NCBI GenBank assembly: GCA_022796875.1
Contig: JAAWJJ010000024.1
Span: 1 to 45,398, forward strand
From: Eubacterium sp.
GTDB lineage: Bacteria > Bacillota > Clostridia > Lachnospirales > Lachnospiraceae
DNA: 45,398 nt
Direction of reading: 5' to 3'
This document shows positions 1 through 8,689 of this stretch, one piece after another (position 1 is the first letter of the stretch; every line of letters starts with the position of its first letter). The notes beneath the pieces are model-generated. The model saw only the letters and a list, made by a program, of their open reading frames with translations. It was not told the DNA's origin and searched no databases. Position numbers and translations under genes: made by a program.

Positions 1-1
1 C

Positions 2-175
2 GACAAAAGGTTTCCCGCATCAGGCGACAGGAAATCCTACATATCGAATTCTTATCCAAAAAGATCACATCCCATAGACACAGAATTTTTTACAGCCTCC
101 TTTCTTCCCGTATCTATTGCCAAAGAAGACCGGCTGGAATACTTTGAAGCGCTATCTGCAAGTATACACTATTAA
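2..175 (+). CDS. 3' end of an unrecognised protein (partial)
   Basis: An open frame enters at the left window edge and reads about 57 residues to a TAA ending at 175. The composition is protein-like, with a stretch reading PIDTEFFTASFLPV followed by an amphipathic acidic/basic segment EDRLEYFEALS, then an abrupt end in SIHY. I do not recognise the family. It converges on the YoeB remnant of the opposite strand and overlaps its last 24 bases, so one or both ends may have been created by a deletion junction. Without upstream sequence I cannot tell whether this is the tail of an intact gene or another fragment. Confidence 0.4.
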   Translation, partial: DKRFPASGDRKSYISNSYPKRSHPIDTEFFTASFLPVSIAKEDRLEYFEALSASIHY

Positions 176-295
176 ATTATTGCCATCTATTTGATAAACT
201 AACCTGTGTTCATCCGTTATTCTTCTGCTCCACTTTCCGGCCAGGTCATATTTTAATGGTTCCGGTTTCCCAACTCTTTCAAATGGACTCCTTTT
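152..295 (-). pseudogene. YoeB-type mRNA interferase toxin remnant
   Basis: Reading the minus strand downstream of the antitoxin gives 47 residues that match the C-terminal half of YoeB, a ribosome-dependent endoribonuclease of about 84 residues. The recognisable core runs PFERVGKPEPLKYDL, then WSRRITDEHRLVY. The usual first ~33 residues are missing: a TAA at 296-298 precedes the frame and the antitoxin stop lies 10 bases upstream. The YHY tail with the catalytic His and Tyr is missing too, because the frame stops right after TCR. The toxin should be dead. The family match is strong; the cause (internal deletion) is inferred. Confidence 0.75.
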
Positions 296-305
296 TTATC
301 TTCTA

Positions 306-518
306 TTAATTCATAAATTCTTTTAACCACTCGTAATTCGTTTTACTTTCTCTTATATGAAGATTTTCCATCAAATTGTCGTACTGCGCCTGTGACATAA
401 GTACAACATTTTCGTCGTTTTTTCGGGTAATGATTGCGATATCAGAGTCATGGACAACCCGGTTGCAAACTTCCTTAAAATGATTCCTCACATTTGAAAA
501 ATTAGTCGCTATCATGTA
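306..518 (-). CDS. yefM: YefM/Phd-family antitoxin, orphaned
   Basis: A 70-residue protein beginning MIATNFSNVRNHFKEVC, with the Phd/YefM N-terminal DNA-binding fold and the characteristic ITRKNDENVVLMSQAQYDNLMENL core. In this family the N-terminal half dimerises and binds the operon promoter, while the flexible C-terminus wraps and inhibits the YoeB toxin. I chose the internal ATG at 518 because AAAGGA lies about 10 bases upstream; an in-frame ATG 33 bases earlier has no such site. The toxin partner immediately downstream is truncated at both ends, so the antitoxin is now unpaired here. It could still repress its own promoter or neutralise a related toxin elsewhere. Confidence 0.85.
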   Translation of the reverse strand, partial: YMIATNFSNVRNHFKEVCNRVVHDSDIAIITRKNDENVVLMSQAQYDNLMENLHIRESKTNYEWLKEFMN

Positions 519-540
519 ATCACATTCCTTTAAATATAGT

Positions 541-588
541 ATAGCTTTCATTCATATATAATATAGTTTCCATTCATAGTATTGTCGA
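541..588 (-). promoter_or_regulatory. Antitoxin promoter with paired operator-like direct repeats
   Basis: On the minus strand a TCGACA (-35, 583-588) is 17 bases from TATATT (-10, 560-565). Two 16-base direct repeats that agree at 14 positions lie at 541-556 and 563-578, one copy overlapping the -10 box, with a 22-base period of about two helical turns. YefM/Phd proteins repress their own promoters, so these are plausible operators. This is inference from position and repetition. Confidence 0.45.
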
Positions 589-773
589 TATTTTGTTCAA
601 TATTTTGTACTTATTATTTTAATGGTTGTTGCTTTTCCTGACAAAAATTTTGTATATAATAAAATCCCGCAGAGAAATATTGATTATTTTTGGCAGAAAG
701 CATACAATATTACAGGTAAAGCGCTTGACTGCAATGACAGTACGTATGTAAGTAACGACAAGTGAGGTTAATT

Positions 774-1943
774 ATGTTATACCGAAAAAATAAGAAAGAC
801 GGACGGGAATTATCGATTCTGGGATTTGGCTGTCTGCGTTTCCCGAAAAAAGCGGGCAGGATCCATCAGGAAGAGGCGGAAAAAGTGATGAAAGCCGCCA
901 TAGACGCCGGTGTCAATTATTTTGATACCGCTTATACGTATCCGGGCAGCGAGGCGTGCCTGGGCAGATTTCTGGCGCAGGGATACAGGGATCAGGTGGC
1001 GATTGCGACGAAGCTGCCGCATTATCTGATCAAAACGTCTGCGGATATGGATAAATATTTTGAAGAACAGAAAAAGCGTCTGCAAACCGATCGTTTCGAG
1101 TATTATCTGATGCATATGCTAAACGACGCCGCGACCTGGGAACGGCTGAAATCCCTGGGAGTGGATCGGTGGCTGGAACGAAAAAAAGCGTCCGGTGAAA
1201 TCGAGAATGTCGGTTTTTCTTTTCATGGGGGAGCGGCGCAGTTTTTGCCGCTTTTAGACGCTTATGACTGGGATTTTACCCAGATACAGTATAATTATAT
1301 GGACGAACACACGCAGGCCGGGAAAAAAGGGCTGGAATACGCGTATCAAAAAGGGATTCCGGTTATGATTATGGAACCTTTGCGGGGCGGGAAACTGACA
1401 AAACAGCTTCCGCAGGCGGCGAAAAAGGAATTTGCCAAAATCGGGACGCCGGCGGAATGGGGGCTTCGCTGGATTTGGAACCACAAAGAAGTGACGCTAG
1501 TTTTGTCGGGGATGAACGAAGTCTGTCAGGTAGAGGAAAATGCACGTATCGCGTCGCAGGCGCAGGCAGGCCATATGACGGAGGAAGAACTTGCCGTGAT
1601 AGAACGGGTGAAAGGGATCATCAACGCGTCGGTCAAAGTGCCGTGCACCGGATGCGGTTATTGTATGCCATGTCCGGCTGGCGTTGACATACCGACCTGT
1701 TTTCAGGCATATAATTTGAAATACGCGGACGGGAAATTTGCCGCTTTGAAAAACTATTTTATGTGTACGGCGTTAAAGACGAACCCTACGAAAGCGTCTT
1801 TATGTATCGGATGCGGAAAATGCGAATCGCACTGCCCGCAGTCCATTGCGGTGAAAAGCCGTATTGCGGATGTAAAAAGCGAACTGGAGGGGCCGGTTTT
1901 TAAAGCGGCGGACAAGCTGGCAAAAAAATTTGTGCGTTTTTAA
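774..1943 (+). CDS. Aldo/keto reductase with C-terminal 4Fe-4S ferredoxin domain
   Basis: The N-terminal ~270 residues form an aldo/keto reductase TIM barrel. NYFDTAYTYPGSE holds the usual Asp and Tyr, IATKLP the Lys and YYLMHML the His of the catalytic tetrad. After the barrel come two cysteine clusters, CTGCGYCMPCPAGVDIP and CIGCGKCESHCPQ, typical of iron-sulphur binding. This architecture is widespread in anaerobes as an NAD(P)H- and ferredoxin-linked oxidoreductase of unknown substrate. I prefer the ATG at 774 because AGTGAGG sits just upstream; a GTG at 762 is in frame but has no Shine-Dalgarno site. The gene stands alone. TATAAT-like sequence occurs at 655-660 without a good -35, so no promoter is called. 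Confidence 0.9.
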   Translation: MLYRKNKKDGRELSILGFGCLRFPKKAGRIHQEEAEKVMKAAIDAGVNYFDTAYTYPGSEACLGRFLAQGYRDQVAIATKLPHYLIKTSADMDKYFEEQKKRLQTDRFEYYLMHMLNDAATWERLKSLGVDRWLERKKASGEIENVGFSFHGGAAQFLPLLDAYDWDFTQIQYNYMDEHTQAGKKGLEYAYQKGIPVMIMEPLRGGKLTKQLPQAAKKEFAKIGTPAEWGLRWIWNHKEVTLVLSGMNEVCQVEENARIASQAQAGHMTEEELAVIERVKGIINASVKVPCTGCGYCMPCPAGVDIPTCFQAYNLKYADGKFAALKNYFMCTALKTNPTKASLCIGCGKCESHCPQSIAVKSRIADVKSELEGPVFKAADKLAKKFVRF

Positions 1944-1979
1944 AAAATTTGACAAAAAAACGAAATGAAAAAAAGGAAA

Positions 1980-2007
1980 TTGCAAAAAGAAGCGGAATTT
2001 TTATAGT
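1980..2007 (+). promoter_or_regulatory. Candidate sigma-A promoter for the dgt-dnaG-rpoD cluster
   Basis: TTGCAA (1980-1985), a 16-base spacer and TATAGT (2002-2007) lie 26 bases before the dgt start. They sit in the short A-rich gap after the reductase, whose last codons do not overlap them. The fit to TTGACA/TATAAT is 4-5 of 6 in each box. Confidence 0.45.
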
Positions 2008-2033
2008 AGAGGGTTATGTAAAGGGTGGTTGTC

Positions 2034-3041
2034 ATGTCAACAATTCGTGAAGCGATCGAAGAGATGGAGCGGAGGAATTTAAGCCCGTATGCCTCTTTGA
2101 GTGAAAATTCGAAAGGGAGAGAAAGAGAAGAACAGCAATGCGATATCCGACCGGTTTTCCAACGGGACAGGGATCGTATTTTACATTGCAAAGCATTTCG
2201 GCGGCTGAAAGATAAGACGCAGGTGTTTTTAACGCCGAGCGGCGACCATTATCGGACGCGTCTGACGCATACGTTAGAGGTGTCGCAAAATGCCAGGACA
2301 ATTGCAAAGGCGCTCCGTCTGAATGAAGACCTGACGGAAGCGATTGCGCTGGGGCACGATTTGGGGCATACTCCGTTTGGACATGCGGGAGAACGCGTGC
2401 TTGACAGCCTTTGCCCGGGAGGATTCTGTCATAATGAGCAAAGCGTCAGGATTGTACGGTGCCTGGAAAAGGACGGGCAGGGATTAAATCTGACGTGGGA
2501 AACGAGGGACGGGATACTCAATCATCAGATGAGATTGAAGCCGTCGACACTGGAGGGTAAAATTGTCCGGCTGGCGGACAAGATCGCTTATATCAACCAT
2601 GATATTGACGACGCTATCCGGGCACGGGTTTTGAAAGAAGAAGATATTCCGCTGCCGTATCGGGAGATGCTTGGAAATTCTTCGCGGGAACGGCTGGATA
2701 CGCTGATACATAATATGATTATGAATTCCATCGGGAAAAACGAAATCCGCATGTCAAAGGAAATTTATGTGGCGATGCAGGGACTTCGCACTTTCATGTA
2801 TGAAAACGTATATACGAATAAAACCGCGAAAGGTGAAGAGAAAAAAGCGATGGGTGTGGTAGAGAGCCTGTTTGAATTTTATATGAGAAACCCGGGAGAG
2901 ATGGCCGTACAGTATGTGAAAATGATGGAAAACGGCGTGACAAAAGAGCAGGCCGTGTGCGACTATATTGCAGGGATGACAGATCAATATGCCATCGCAA
3001 AGTATGAACAATACTATGTGCCGAAAGCATGGCAGGCATAA
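2034..3041 (+). CDS. dgt: dGTP triphosphohydrolase-like HD-domain protein
   Basis: A 335-residue HD-superfamily phosphohydrolase. RLTHTLEVSQNARTIAK carries the first metal His, ALGHDLGHTPFGHAGE the HD pair and following His, and ADKIAYINHDIDDA the last Asp. Members hydrolyse dNTPs to the nucleoside plus triphosphate and help control dNTP pools. Its place directly before dnaG and rpoD is the standard clostridial arrangement and fits a replication-linked role. The ATG at 2034 is favoured over the in-frame GTG at 2025 because AAAGGGTGG is correctly spaced only from the ATG. The last codons (YVPKAWQA) lie in a 24-base segment that is repeated 35 bases downstream. Confidence 0.92.
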   Translation: MSTIREAIEEMERRNLSPYASLSENSKGREREEQQCDIRPVFQRDRDRILHCKAFRRLKDKTQVFLTPSGDHYRTRLTHTLEVSQNARTIAKALRLNEDLTEAIALGHDLGHTPFGHAGERVLDSLCPGGFCHNEQSVRIVRCLEKDGQGLNLTWETRDGILNHQMRLKPSTLEGKIVRLADKIAYINHDIDDAIRARVLKEEDIPLPYREMLGNSSRERLDTLIHNMIMNSIGKNEIRMSKEIYVAMQGLRTFMYENVYTNKTAKGEEKKAMGVVESLFEFYMRNPGEMAVQYVKMMENGVTKEQAVCDYIAGMTDQYAIAKYEQYYVPKAWQA

Positions 3042-3074
3042 AAGCATGGAATGTGCCGAAAACATGGCAGGCAT
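3016..3074 (+). repeat. 24-bp direct repeat across the dgt stop codon
   Basis: Copies at 3016-3039 and 3051-3074 differ at one base and are offset by 35 bases. The first copy encodes the last residues of Dgt; the second is in the spacer before dnaG. This looks like a 35-bp tandem duplication. Confidence 0.85.
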
Positions 3075-3097
3075 GAGCAAAAGAGGGGGTGCGGAAG

Positions 3098-4876
3098 ATG
3101 CCGTTTTATCCGGAAGATCTGGTAGAGGAAGTACGGGTGCGCAACGATATCGTGGACGTCATATCCGGGTATGTGCGCCTGCAGAAAAAAGGACGCGATT
3201 TTTTCGGCCTCTGTCCGTTTCACAATGAAAAATCTCCGTCTTTTTCCGTATCTCCCAGTAAGCAGATTTATTATTGTTTCGGATGCGGAGCGGGAGGGAA
3301 CGTAATTTCTTTTCTGATGGATTATGAAAAGTATTCTTTTGCGGAAGCGCTGGAAGCATTGGCGGACCGAGCAGGGATAACTTTGCCGAAACAGGAATTA
3401 TCGGAACAGGCAAAACAGGAGTCGGACAAGCGCCGGCTGGTGATGGAGATAAACAGGACGGCCGCAAAGTATTTTTATGCATTACTGCGAAGCAGCCGCG
3501 GCAGCCATGCATTGGATTATTTAAAAAAACGGGGATTGAGCAATGAAACGATGCAGAAGTTCGGGCTCGGTTACTCGGATAAATTCAGCAATGATTTATA
3601 TGAATATTTGAGAAAGCAGGGATACAAAGATGAGATTTTGAAAGAATCCGGCCTGGTGTCGTTGGACGAACGCCGGGGCGGTTATGATAAATTCTGGAAC
3701 CGGGCCATGTTTCCGATTATGGATATCCATAACCGGGTTGTCGGTTTTGGCGGCAGGGTTATGGGGGACGGAGAACCGAAATATCTGAATTCTCCGGAAA
3801 CGATCGTGTTTGACAAAAGCCGGAATCTGTACGGGTTGAACGTAGCGCGGAGTTCGAAACGTCAGGGCATTATTTTGTGCGAAGGATATATGGATGTGAT
3901 CGCGCTGCATCAGGCCGGGTTTGATAATGCAATAGCGTCATTGGGCACTGCGTTTACTTCCGGACATGCAAGCCTGATCAAAAGATATGAAAAAAACGTA
4001 TATTTAAGTTTTGACAGCGACAGGGCTGGGGTACGCGCCGCTCTGCGGGCAATCCCGATTTTGCGGGAGGCCGGGATCACTCCGAAAGTCATCAATATGA
4101 AGCCATACAAAGACCCGGACGAATTTATTCAGGCGCTGGGCACGGAAGAGTATGAAAAGCGGATCGAAGAAGCGGAGAATTTCTTTTTCTTTCAGGTGCG
4201 GATTGCGCAGGAAAAATATGATTTGCAGGATCCGGACGGCAAGACTCGGTTTTTTACGGAAATTGCGCAGATGTTATTACAGTTTGAAGACGGCATCGAA
4301 CGGGAAAACTATATCACGGCCGCTGCGGACAAATACAGGACCGGTTATGAAAATCTGCGCAAGCTTGTGTTTCAGGAGGGCACAAAAGCCGGACTGGCAA
4401 AGCCAAGGACACCGTTAAAATCAGGCAGACAGTCCAGGCAGGGAAAGGAAGAAAACAGGAAGCGTCCGCAAAAGCTTCTTCTGACGTGGCTGATCGAATA
4501 TCCGGGCCTGTACCTGCAGCTAAGTTCTTTTATCGGGCCGCAGGATTTTACGGAGGATATTTACAGAAAAGTTGCACAGGCGTTGTTTGAACAGTTAAAG
4601 GATCATGCATTAAACCCGGCGAAAATTGTGAGCATGTTTGAAGAAGAACAGGAGCAGCGCCAGGTTGCGGAACTGTTCCATACTACGATACGGGATCTGG
4701 AAACGAAAGAGGATATGCAGAAAGCAGTCCGTGACGTAGTATTGAAAGTCAAACAAAACAGCATAGAAAATGTTTCTGAACAGATAAATCCGATGGATAT
4801 GGAGGCGTTGGGTAGGCTGATCCAGACGAAGAAGCAGTTGGAAAGCCTTGAAAAACTGCATATTTCTATCGATTAG
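3098..4876 (+). CDS. dnaG: DNA primase DnaG
   Basis: A 592-residue bacterial primase that synthesises RNA primers at the replication fork. The N-terminal CHC2 zinc-binding domain is at about residues 37-65 (CPFHNEKSPSFSV, then YYCFGCGAGGNV). The catalytic core has the TOPRIM motifs ILCEGYMDVIALHQAG and YLSFDSDRAG at about 260-310. The helicase-interacting C-terminal domain is at about 450-592. An ATG start at 3098 is chosen because AGAGGGGG lies 8 bases upstream; the in-frame GTG at 3089 overlaps that site. It sits between dgt and rpoD as in many Firmicutes and is probably transcribed with them. Confidence 0.97.
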   Translation: MPFYPEDLVEEVRVRNDIVDVISGYVRLQKKGRDFFGLCPFHNEKSPSFSVSPSKQIYYCFGCGAGGNVISFLMDYEKYSFAEALEALADRAGITLPKQELSEQAKQESDKRRLVMEINRTAAKYFYALLRSSRGSHALDYLKKRGLSNETMQKFGLGYSDKFSNDLYEYLRKQGYKDEILKESGLVSLDERRGGYDKFWNRAMFPIMDIHNRVVGFGGRVMGDGEPKYLNSPETIVFDKSRNLYGLNVARSSKRQGIILCEGYMDVIALHQAGFDNAIASLGTAFTSGHASLIKRYEKNVYLSFDSDRAGVRAALRAIPILREAGITPKVINMKPYKDPDEFIQALGTEEYEKRIEEAENFFFFQVRIAQEKYDLQDPDGKTRFFTEIAQMLLQFEDGIERENYITAAADKYRTGYENLRKLVFQEGTKAGLAKPRTPLKSGRQSRQGKEENRKRPQKLLLTWLIEYPGLYLQLSSFIGPQDFTEDIYRKVAQALFEQLKDHALNPAKIVSMFEEEQEQRQVAELFHTTIRDLETKEDMQKAVRDVVLKVKQNSIENVSEQINPMDMEALGRLIQTKKQLESLEKLHISID

Positions 4877-4942
4877 GGAGAAAATACTAACGAATATGGC
4901 GCAGTATGCGAAGTGCCGTATGCATAATGGAAGGAAGAAAAT

Positions 4943-6187
4943 ATGGAAGAAAAAATGGTAGAAAAGAATGATAAGAGCGAAAAATTTAACGAGAAGTTAA
5001 AAGAAATCGTTCAAATAGCGAAAAAAAAGAAAAACATTCTTGAATATCAGGAAATTAGCGATGCTTTTAAAGAACTCCAGCTGGATGCGGAGGATTTTGA
5101 AAAAATTCTCGAATATTTGGAAACAAACGGTATTGATGTTTTGCGCATTTCCGATGACGACGATGAAGATATTGACGACGACATTCTTCTGGCGGAACCG
5201 GAAGTCGAAGTGGAAAAAATTGATTTGTCCGTTCCGGACGGTGTCAGCATTGAAGATCCGGTACGTATGTATTTAAAAGAGATCGGAAAAGTGCCGCTGC
5301 TCAGCGCGGAAGATGAGATTGAACTTGCGCAGAAAATGGAAGAAGGCATGAAAGCCTCGGAAAAAATTCAGATTTTGCAGCGCCGCAAAGAAAATGCGGA
5401 GCCGGAAGACGCGGCGGAGTTCGACAGCGATATTGCAGAACTGAGAAAAGAAGTCAATACAGGAGAGCGTTCGAAAAAGAAACTGGCGGAGGCCAATCTG
5501 CGTTTGGTAGTCAGTATCGCGAAAAGATATGTGGGGCGCGGTATGCTGTTTCTGGATTTGATCCAGGAGGGGAATCTCGGACTGATCAAAGCGGTGGAAA
5601 AGTTTGATTACCGCAAAGGATACAAATTCAGCACGTATGCGACGTGGTGGATCCGTCAGGCAATCACTCGCGCGATTGCCGATCAGGCGAGAACCATCAG
5701 GATTCCGGTGCATATGGTGGAAACGATCAATAAACTGATCCGGGTATCGCGTCAGTTATTACAGGAACTGGGACGGGAACCATCTCCGGAGGAAATTGCG
5801 GAAGAAATGAAGATGCCGGTAGAAAGGGTGCGTGAAATATTGAAAATTTCCCAGGAACCGGTGTCTTTGGAAACGCCGATCGGAGAAGAGGAAGACTCTC
5901 ATCTGGGCGATTTTATCCAGGACGATAATGTTCCGGTACCGGCGGACGCGGCGGCTTTTACGCTTTTGAAAGAGCAGTTGGACGAGGTGCTGGGAACATT
6001 GACGGAACGGGAGCAGAAAGTACTGACTTTGCGCTTCGGACTTCAGGACGGGCGTGCGCGTACGCTTGAAGAAGTCGGGAAAGAATTTAACGTAACCAGG
6101 GAGCGTATCCGTCAGATCGAAGCGAAAGCACTGCGGAAACTGCGCCATCCGAGCAGAAGCAGAAAATTAAAAGATTATCTGGAGTAA
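4943..6187 (+). CDS. rpoD: Primary sigma factor RpoD (SigA)
   Basis: A 414-residue group 1 sigma-70 factor that directs RNA polymerase to housekeeping promoters. Region 1.1 covers about residues 15-80 with an acidic run [10 protein letters not shown]. Region 1.2 holds [11 protein letters not shown]. Regions 2.1-2.4 hold the -10 recognition helices, with [19 protein letters not shown] and [17 protein letters not shown]. Region 3 follows, and region 4.2 has [27 protein letters not shown] for -35 recognition. The non-conserved region between 1.2 and 2.1 is short, as usual in Firmicutes. AAGGAAG precedes the ATG. trmK follows after 4 bases, implying co-transcription. Confidence 0.97.
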   Translation: MEEKMVEKNDKSEKFNEKLKEIVQIAKKKKNILEYQEISDAFKELQLDAEDFEKILEYLETNGIDVLRISDDDDEDIDDDILLAEPEVEVEKIDLSVPDGVSIEDPVRMYLKEIGKVPLLSAEDEIELAQKMEEGMKASEKIQILQRRKENAEPEDAAEFDSDIAELRKEVNTGERSKKKLAEANLRLVVSIAKRYVGRGMLFLDLIQEGNLGLIKAVEKFDYRKGYKFSTYATWWIRQAITRAIADQARTIRIPVHMVETINKLIRVSRQLLQELGREPSPEEIAEEMKMPVERVREILKISQEPVSLETPIGEEEDSHLGDFIQDDNVPVPADAAAFTLLKEQLDEVLGTLTEREQKVLTLRFGLQDGRARTLEEVGKEFNVTRERIRQIEAKALRKLRHPSRSRKLKDYLE

Positions 6188-6191
6188 GAGT

Positions 6192-6995
6192 ATGAAATTA
6201 TCCGACAGGCTGCAGTCAGTGGCCGGTCTTGTTACTATGGGCAGCCGACTGGCAGATATAGGGACGGACCACGCGTATGTCCCGATCACTCTCGTTGCGG
6301 AACAGAAGATTCCGTCTGCGATTGCAATGGATATAAAAAAAGGCCCTCTTCAGATTGCAAAGGAGCATATCGACAGGGCCGGATTCGGGCAGTACATAAG
6401 CGTCCGGCTTTCCGACGGACTGGAAAAACTGCGTGCCGGCGAGGCGGATTCCATAGTGATCGCGGGCATGGGAGGCCGGCTTGCAGTGAAAATATTGAGC
6501 GAAGGAGCGGCGAAACTGGACGGCGTCCGGGAAATTATTTTACAGCCGCAGTCTGAAATCGCATATGTCCGGCGGTATTTAAGGGAGCACGGGATGCGGA
6601 TCGAAATGGAAAAGATGGTCATGGAAGACGGCAAGTATTATCCGATGTTCCGTGTAATTTTAAAGGAAGATGAGGCCGGGGGATTTCCGGAATGTGAGGA
6701 AGCCGTGGCTGGGGATTTACCGGAATGTAAAGAAGCTGCGGCTGTGGGATTGGCGGAATGTAAAGAAGCCGCGGCTGTGGGATTGCCGGAGTATACGGAT
6801 ATTTTTGATATGTTTGGCAGGCTTTTGTTAGAACGCAGGGATGAAACGCTGCTTTCGTACTTGCGTTACAAAAAAAAGAAGTATAAAAAGGTGGCGGCGC
6901 AGTTAGAGTCGGTCTGGTCCGCTGAAGACAGAAAACAGGCGATTGCGGACGAAATTGCCCTGATTGAAAAAGCGTTTGCGTATATGGAGGTGTAG
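6192..6995 (+). CDS. trmK: tRNA (adenine-22-N1)-methyltransferase TrmK with internal repeats
   Basis: SAM-dependent methyltransferase modifying A22 of tRNA. The N-terminal Rossmann fold has LADIGTDHAYVPI for SAM binding, AMDIKKGPLQIA after strand 2, and IVIAGMGGRLAVKIL as the catalytic-loop region. The C-terminal half is a helical coiled-coil domain. Between them, residues 164-196, lies an unusual insertion of three 11-residue repeats of the pattern G-L-P-E-C-K-E-A-A-A-V, encoded by 33-bp tandem units. The family is usually about 230-240 residues, so the repeats largely account for the extra length. It follows rpoD by 4 bases and ends 2 bases before the next gene. Confidence 0.9.
   Translation: MKLSDRLQSVAGLVTMGSRLADIGTDHAYVPITLVAEQKIPSAIAMDIKKGPLQIAKEHIDRAGFGQYISVRLSDGLEKLRAGEADSIVIAGMGGRLAVKILSEGAAKLDGVREIILQPQSEIAYVRRYLREHGMRIEMEKMVMEDGKYYPMFRVILKEDEAGGFPECEEAVAGDLPECKEAAAVGLAECKEAAAVGLPEYTDIFDMFGRLLLERRDETLLSYLRYKKKKYKKVAAQLESVWSAEDRKQAIADEIALIEKAFAYMEV
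6681..6790 (+). repeat. 33-bp in-frame tandem repeat within trmK (3 copies plus part)
   Basis: Units begin at 6681, 6714, 6747 and (partial) 6780. Each encodes 11 residues with an invariant E-C in the first three. The second and third copies are nearly identical in DNA, which points to recent duplication. Confidence 0.9.
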
Positions 6996-6997
6996 CC

Positions 6998-8656
6998 ATG
7001 AGTAAAACAATTAAATTAATGATTGACGGAGAAGAAAGAGAGTATGAAGAGGAAATTACATACAGTGAGATTGCGGCGGAATATCAGGACCGCTATGAGA
7101 ACGACATTGTCCTGGTACTGATGAATAAACGGCTGCGGGAATTGTATAAAAAGGCCCATGTTTCCGGAAAACTGGAATTTATCACGACGGAACATGCGGC
7201 GGGGAAAAAAGCGTACCGCCGCAGCCTGACACTGCTGCTTCAGAAAGCGATCGACAATTTAAGCGGGCAAAAGGGCGTTCGTGTGATCGTATACCACAGT
7301 ATTTCACATGGCTTTTTTTGCAGGCTGGAGGGCGATGAAGAACTGAATGAAGAGTATCTGGAACGTGTGAAAAGAGAGATGCTGCGTCTTTGCGAAGCGG
7401 ACCTGCCGATTATGAAACATAACTTTACCACGGATGAGGCTATCGAAATGTTCCGTGGATGGGGCATGAAAGGGAAAGAGCGCCTGTTCCGGTACCGCAG
7501 GAATTCCAGAATTAATATTTATGAGCTGGACGGATACTATGATTACTTTTACGGGTTTATGGCGCCGTCCACAAAGTATCTGAAATATTTTGATCTGACG
7601 TTGTACGAAGACGGACTTGTATTGCTGTTTCCGGGGAAAGATCCGAAAAAACCGGCTCCGTTCGAACCGTCCCATAAACTGTTCCGGGTTCTCGAAGAGT
7701 CTACCGAATGGGGAAAAATGATGGGAATCGGTACGATCGGGGAATATAACGACGCAGTAGTGCGCGGGGAAGCAAGAGATATTATTCTGGTACAGGAAGC
7801 TCTGATGGAGAAAAAGATCGGACAGATTGCGGAACTGATTGCAAAAGACGCATCCAAAAAGTTTATTATGGTAGCCGGCCCGTCCTCCTCCGGTAAAACG
7901 ACGTTTTCCCACAGGCTGTCGATTCAGCTCCGGGCGCATGGGGTAAAACCGCATCCGATCCCGCTTGATGATTTTTACCGGGACAGGATTGATACGCCTG
8001 TCGACGAAGAGGGGAAACCGGATTTTGAATGTCTGGAAGCGTTGGATGTGGAGCTGTTTAACAAAACGATGCAACGGCTGCTTGCGGGAGAACAGGTAGA
8101 ACTGCCTCAGTTTAATTTCCTGACGGGCCGAAGCGAATATAAAGGAAAAATACTCAAAATGGGCAAAGACGACGTACTGGTCATTGAGGGGATTCACGGA
8201 TTGAATGACCAGCTCTCGTATTCCCTGCCGGAAGAGAGTAAGTTCAGAATATATATCAGTGCGCTGACGCAGTTAAATATCGACGAACACAATTATATCC
8301 CGACCACGGACGGCAGGCTGATCCGCCGTATTGTCCGCGATGCGCGCGCAAGAGGGACGTCAGCGCAGGAAACGATCGCTATGTGGAATTCCGTGCGGCG
8401 CGGGGAAGAAAAACATATTTTCCCGTTCCAGGAAAAGGCGGACGTGATGTTTAATTCCGCGCTGATTTACGAATTATCGGTATTAAAGAAATATGCGGAA
8501 CCGCTGCTTTTTGAAATAGAAGCGGACTGTCCGGAATATCTCGAAGCAAAGCGGCTTTTGAAATTCCTGGATTATTTCCTGACCGTGCCGACGGAAGGAA
8601 TTGTGTCAAATTCCATTATGAGGGAATTTATCGGAGGAAGCTGCTTCCCGGTATAG
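6998..8656 (+). CDS. Nucleoside (uridine-like) kinase with TGS and threonyl-tRNA-synthetase-like N-terminus
   Basis: A 552-residue protein. The N-terminus reads as a TGS-like segment followed by a ThrRS/AlaRS editing-domain-like region, with HSISHGFFCRLEGDEELNEE and KHNFTTDEAIEMFRGWG at about residues 90-160. The C-terminal half (from about 285) is a P-loop kinase of the uridine kinase/phosphoribulokinase family. Its Walker A is GPSSSGKTTFSHRL, DDFYRDR is the substrate loop and VLVIEGIHGLND is Walker B-like. Proteins of this composite type are common next to trmK in Clostridia. Nucleoside phosphorylation is expected, but the exact substrate is unknown. The ATG at 6998 is almost contiguous with trmK. 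Confidence 0.88.
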   Translation: MSKTIKLMIDGEEREYEEEITYSEIAAEYQDRYENDIVLVLMNKRLRELYKKAHVSGKLEFITTEHAAGKKAYRRSLTLLLQKAIDNLSGQKGVRVIVYHSISHGFFCRLEGDEELNEEYLERVKREMLRLCEADLPIMKHNFTTDEAIEMFRGWGMKGKERLFRYRRNSRINIYELDGYYDYFYGFMAPSTKYLKYFDLTLYEDGLVLLFPGKDPKKPAPFEPSHKLFRVLEESTEWGKMMGIGTIGEYNDAVVRGEARDIILVQEALMEKKIGQIAELIAKDASKKFIMVAGPSSSGKTTFSHRLSIQLRAHGVKPHPIPLDDFYRDRIDTPVDEEGKPDFECLEALDVELFNKTMQRLLAGEQVELPQFNFLTGRSEYKGKILKMGKDDVLVIEGIHGLNDQLSYSLPEESKFRIYISALTQLNIDEHNYIPTTDGRLIRRIVRDARARGTSAQETIAMWNSVRRGEEKHIFPFQEKADVMFNSALIYELSVLKKYAEPLLFEIEADCPEYLEAKRLLKFLDYFLTVPTEGIVSNSIMREFIGGSCFPV

Positions 8657-8689
8657 GGAAATTGTAAAACATCATATGTGGATATGATT

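Noticed and set aside
6619..6999. A proline-rich minus-strand frame opposite the end of trmK
   Set aside because: Its repeats are simply the complement of the trmK tandem repeat.
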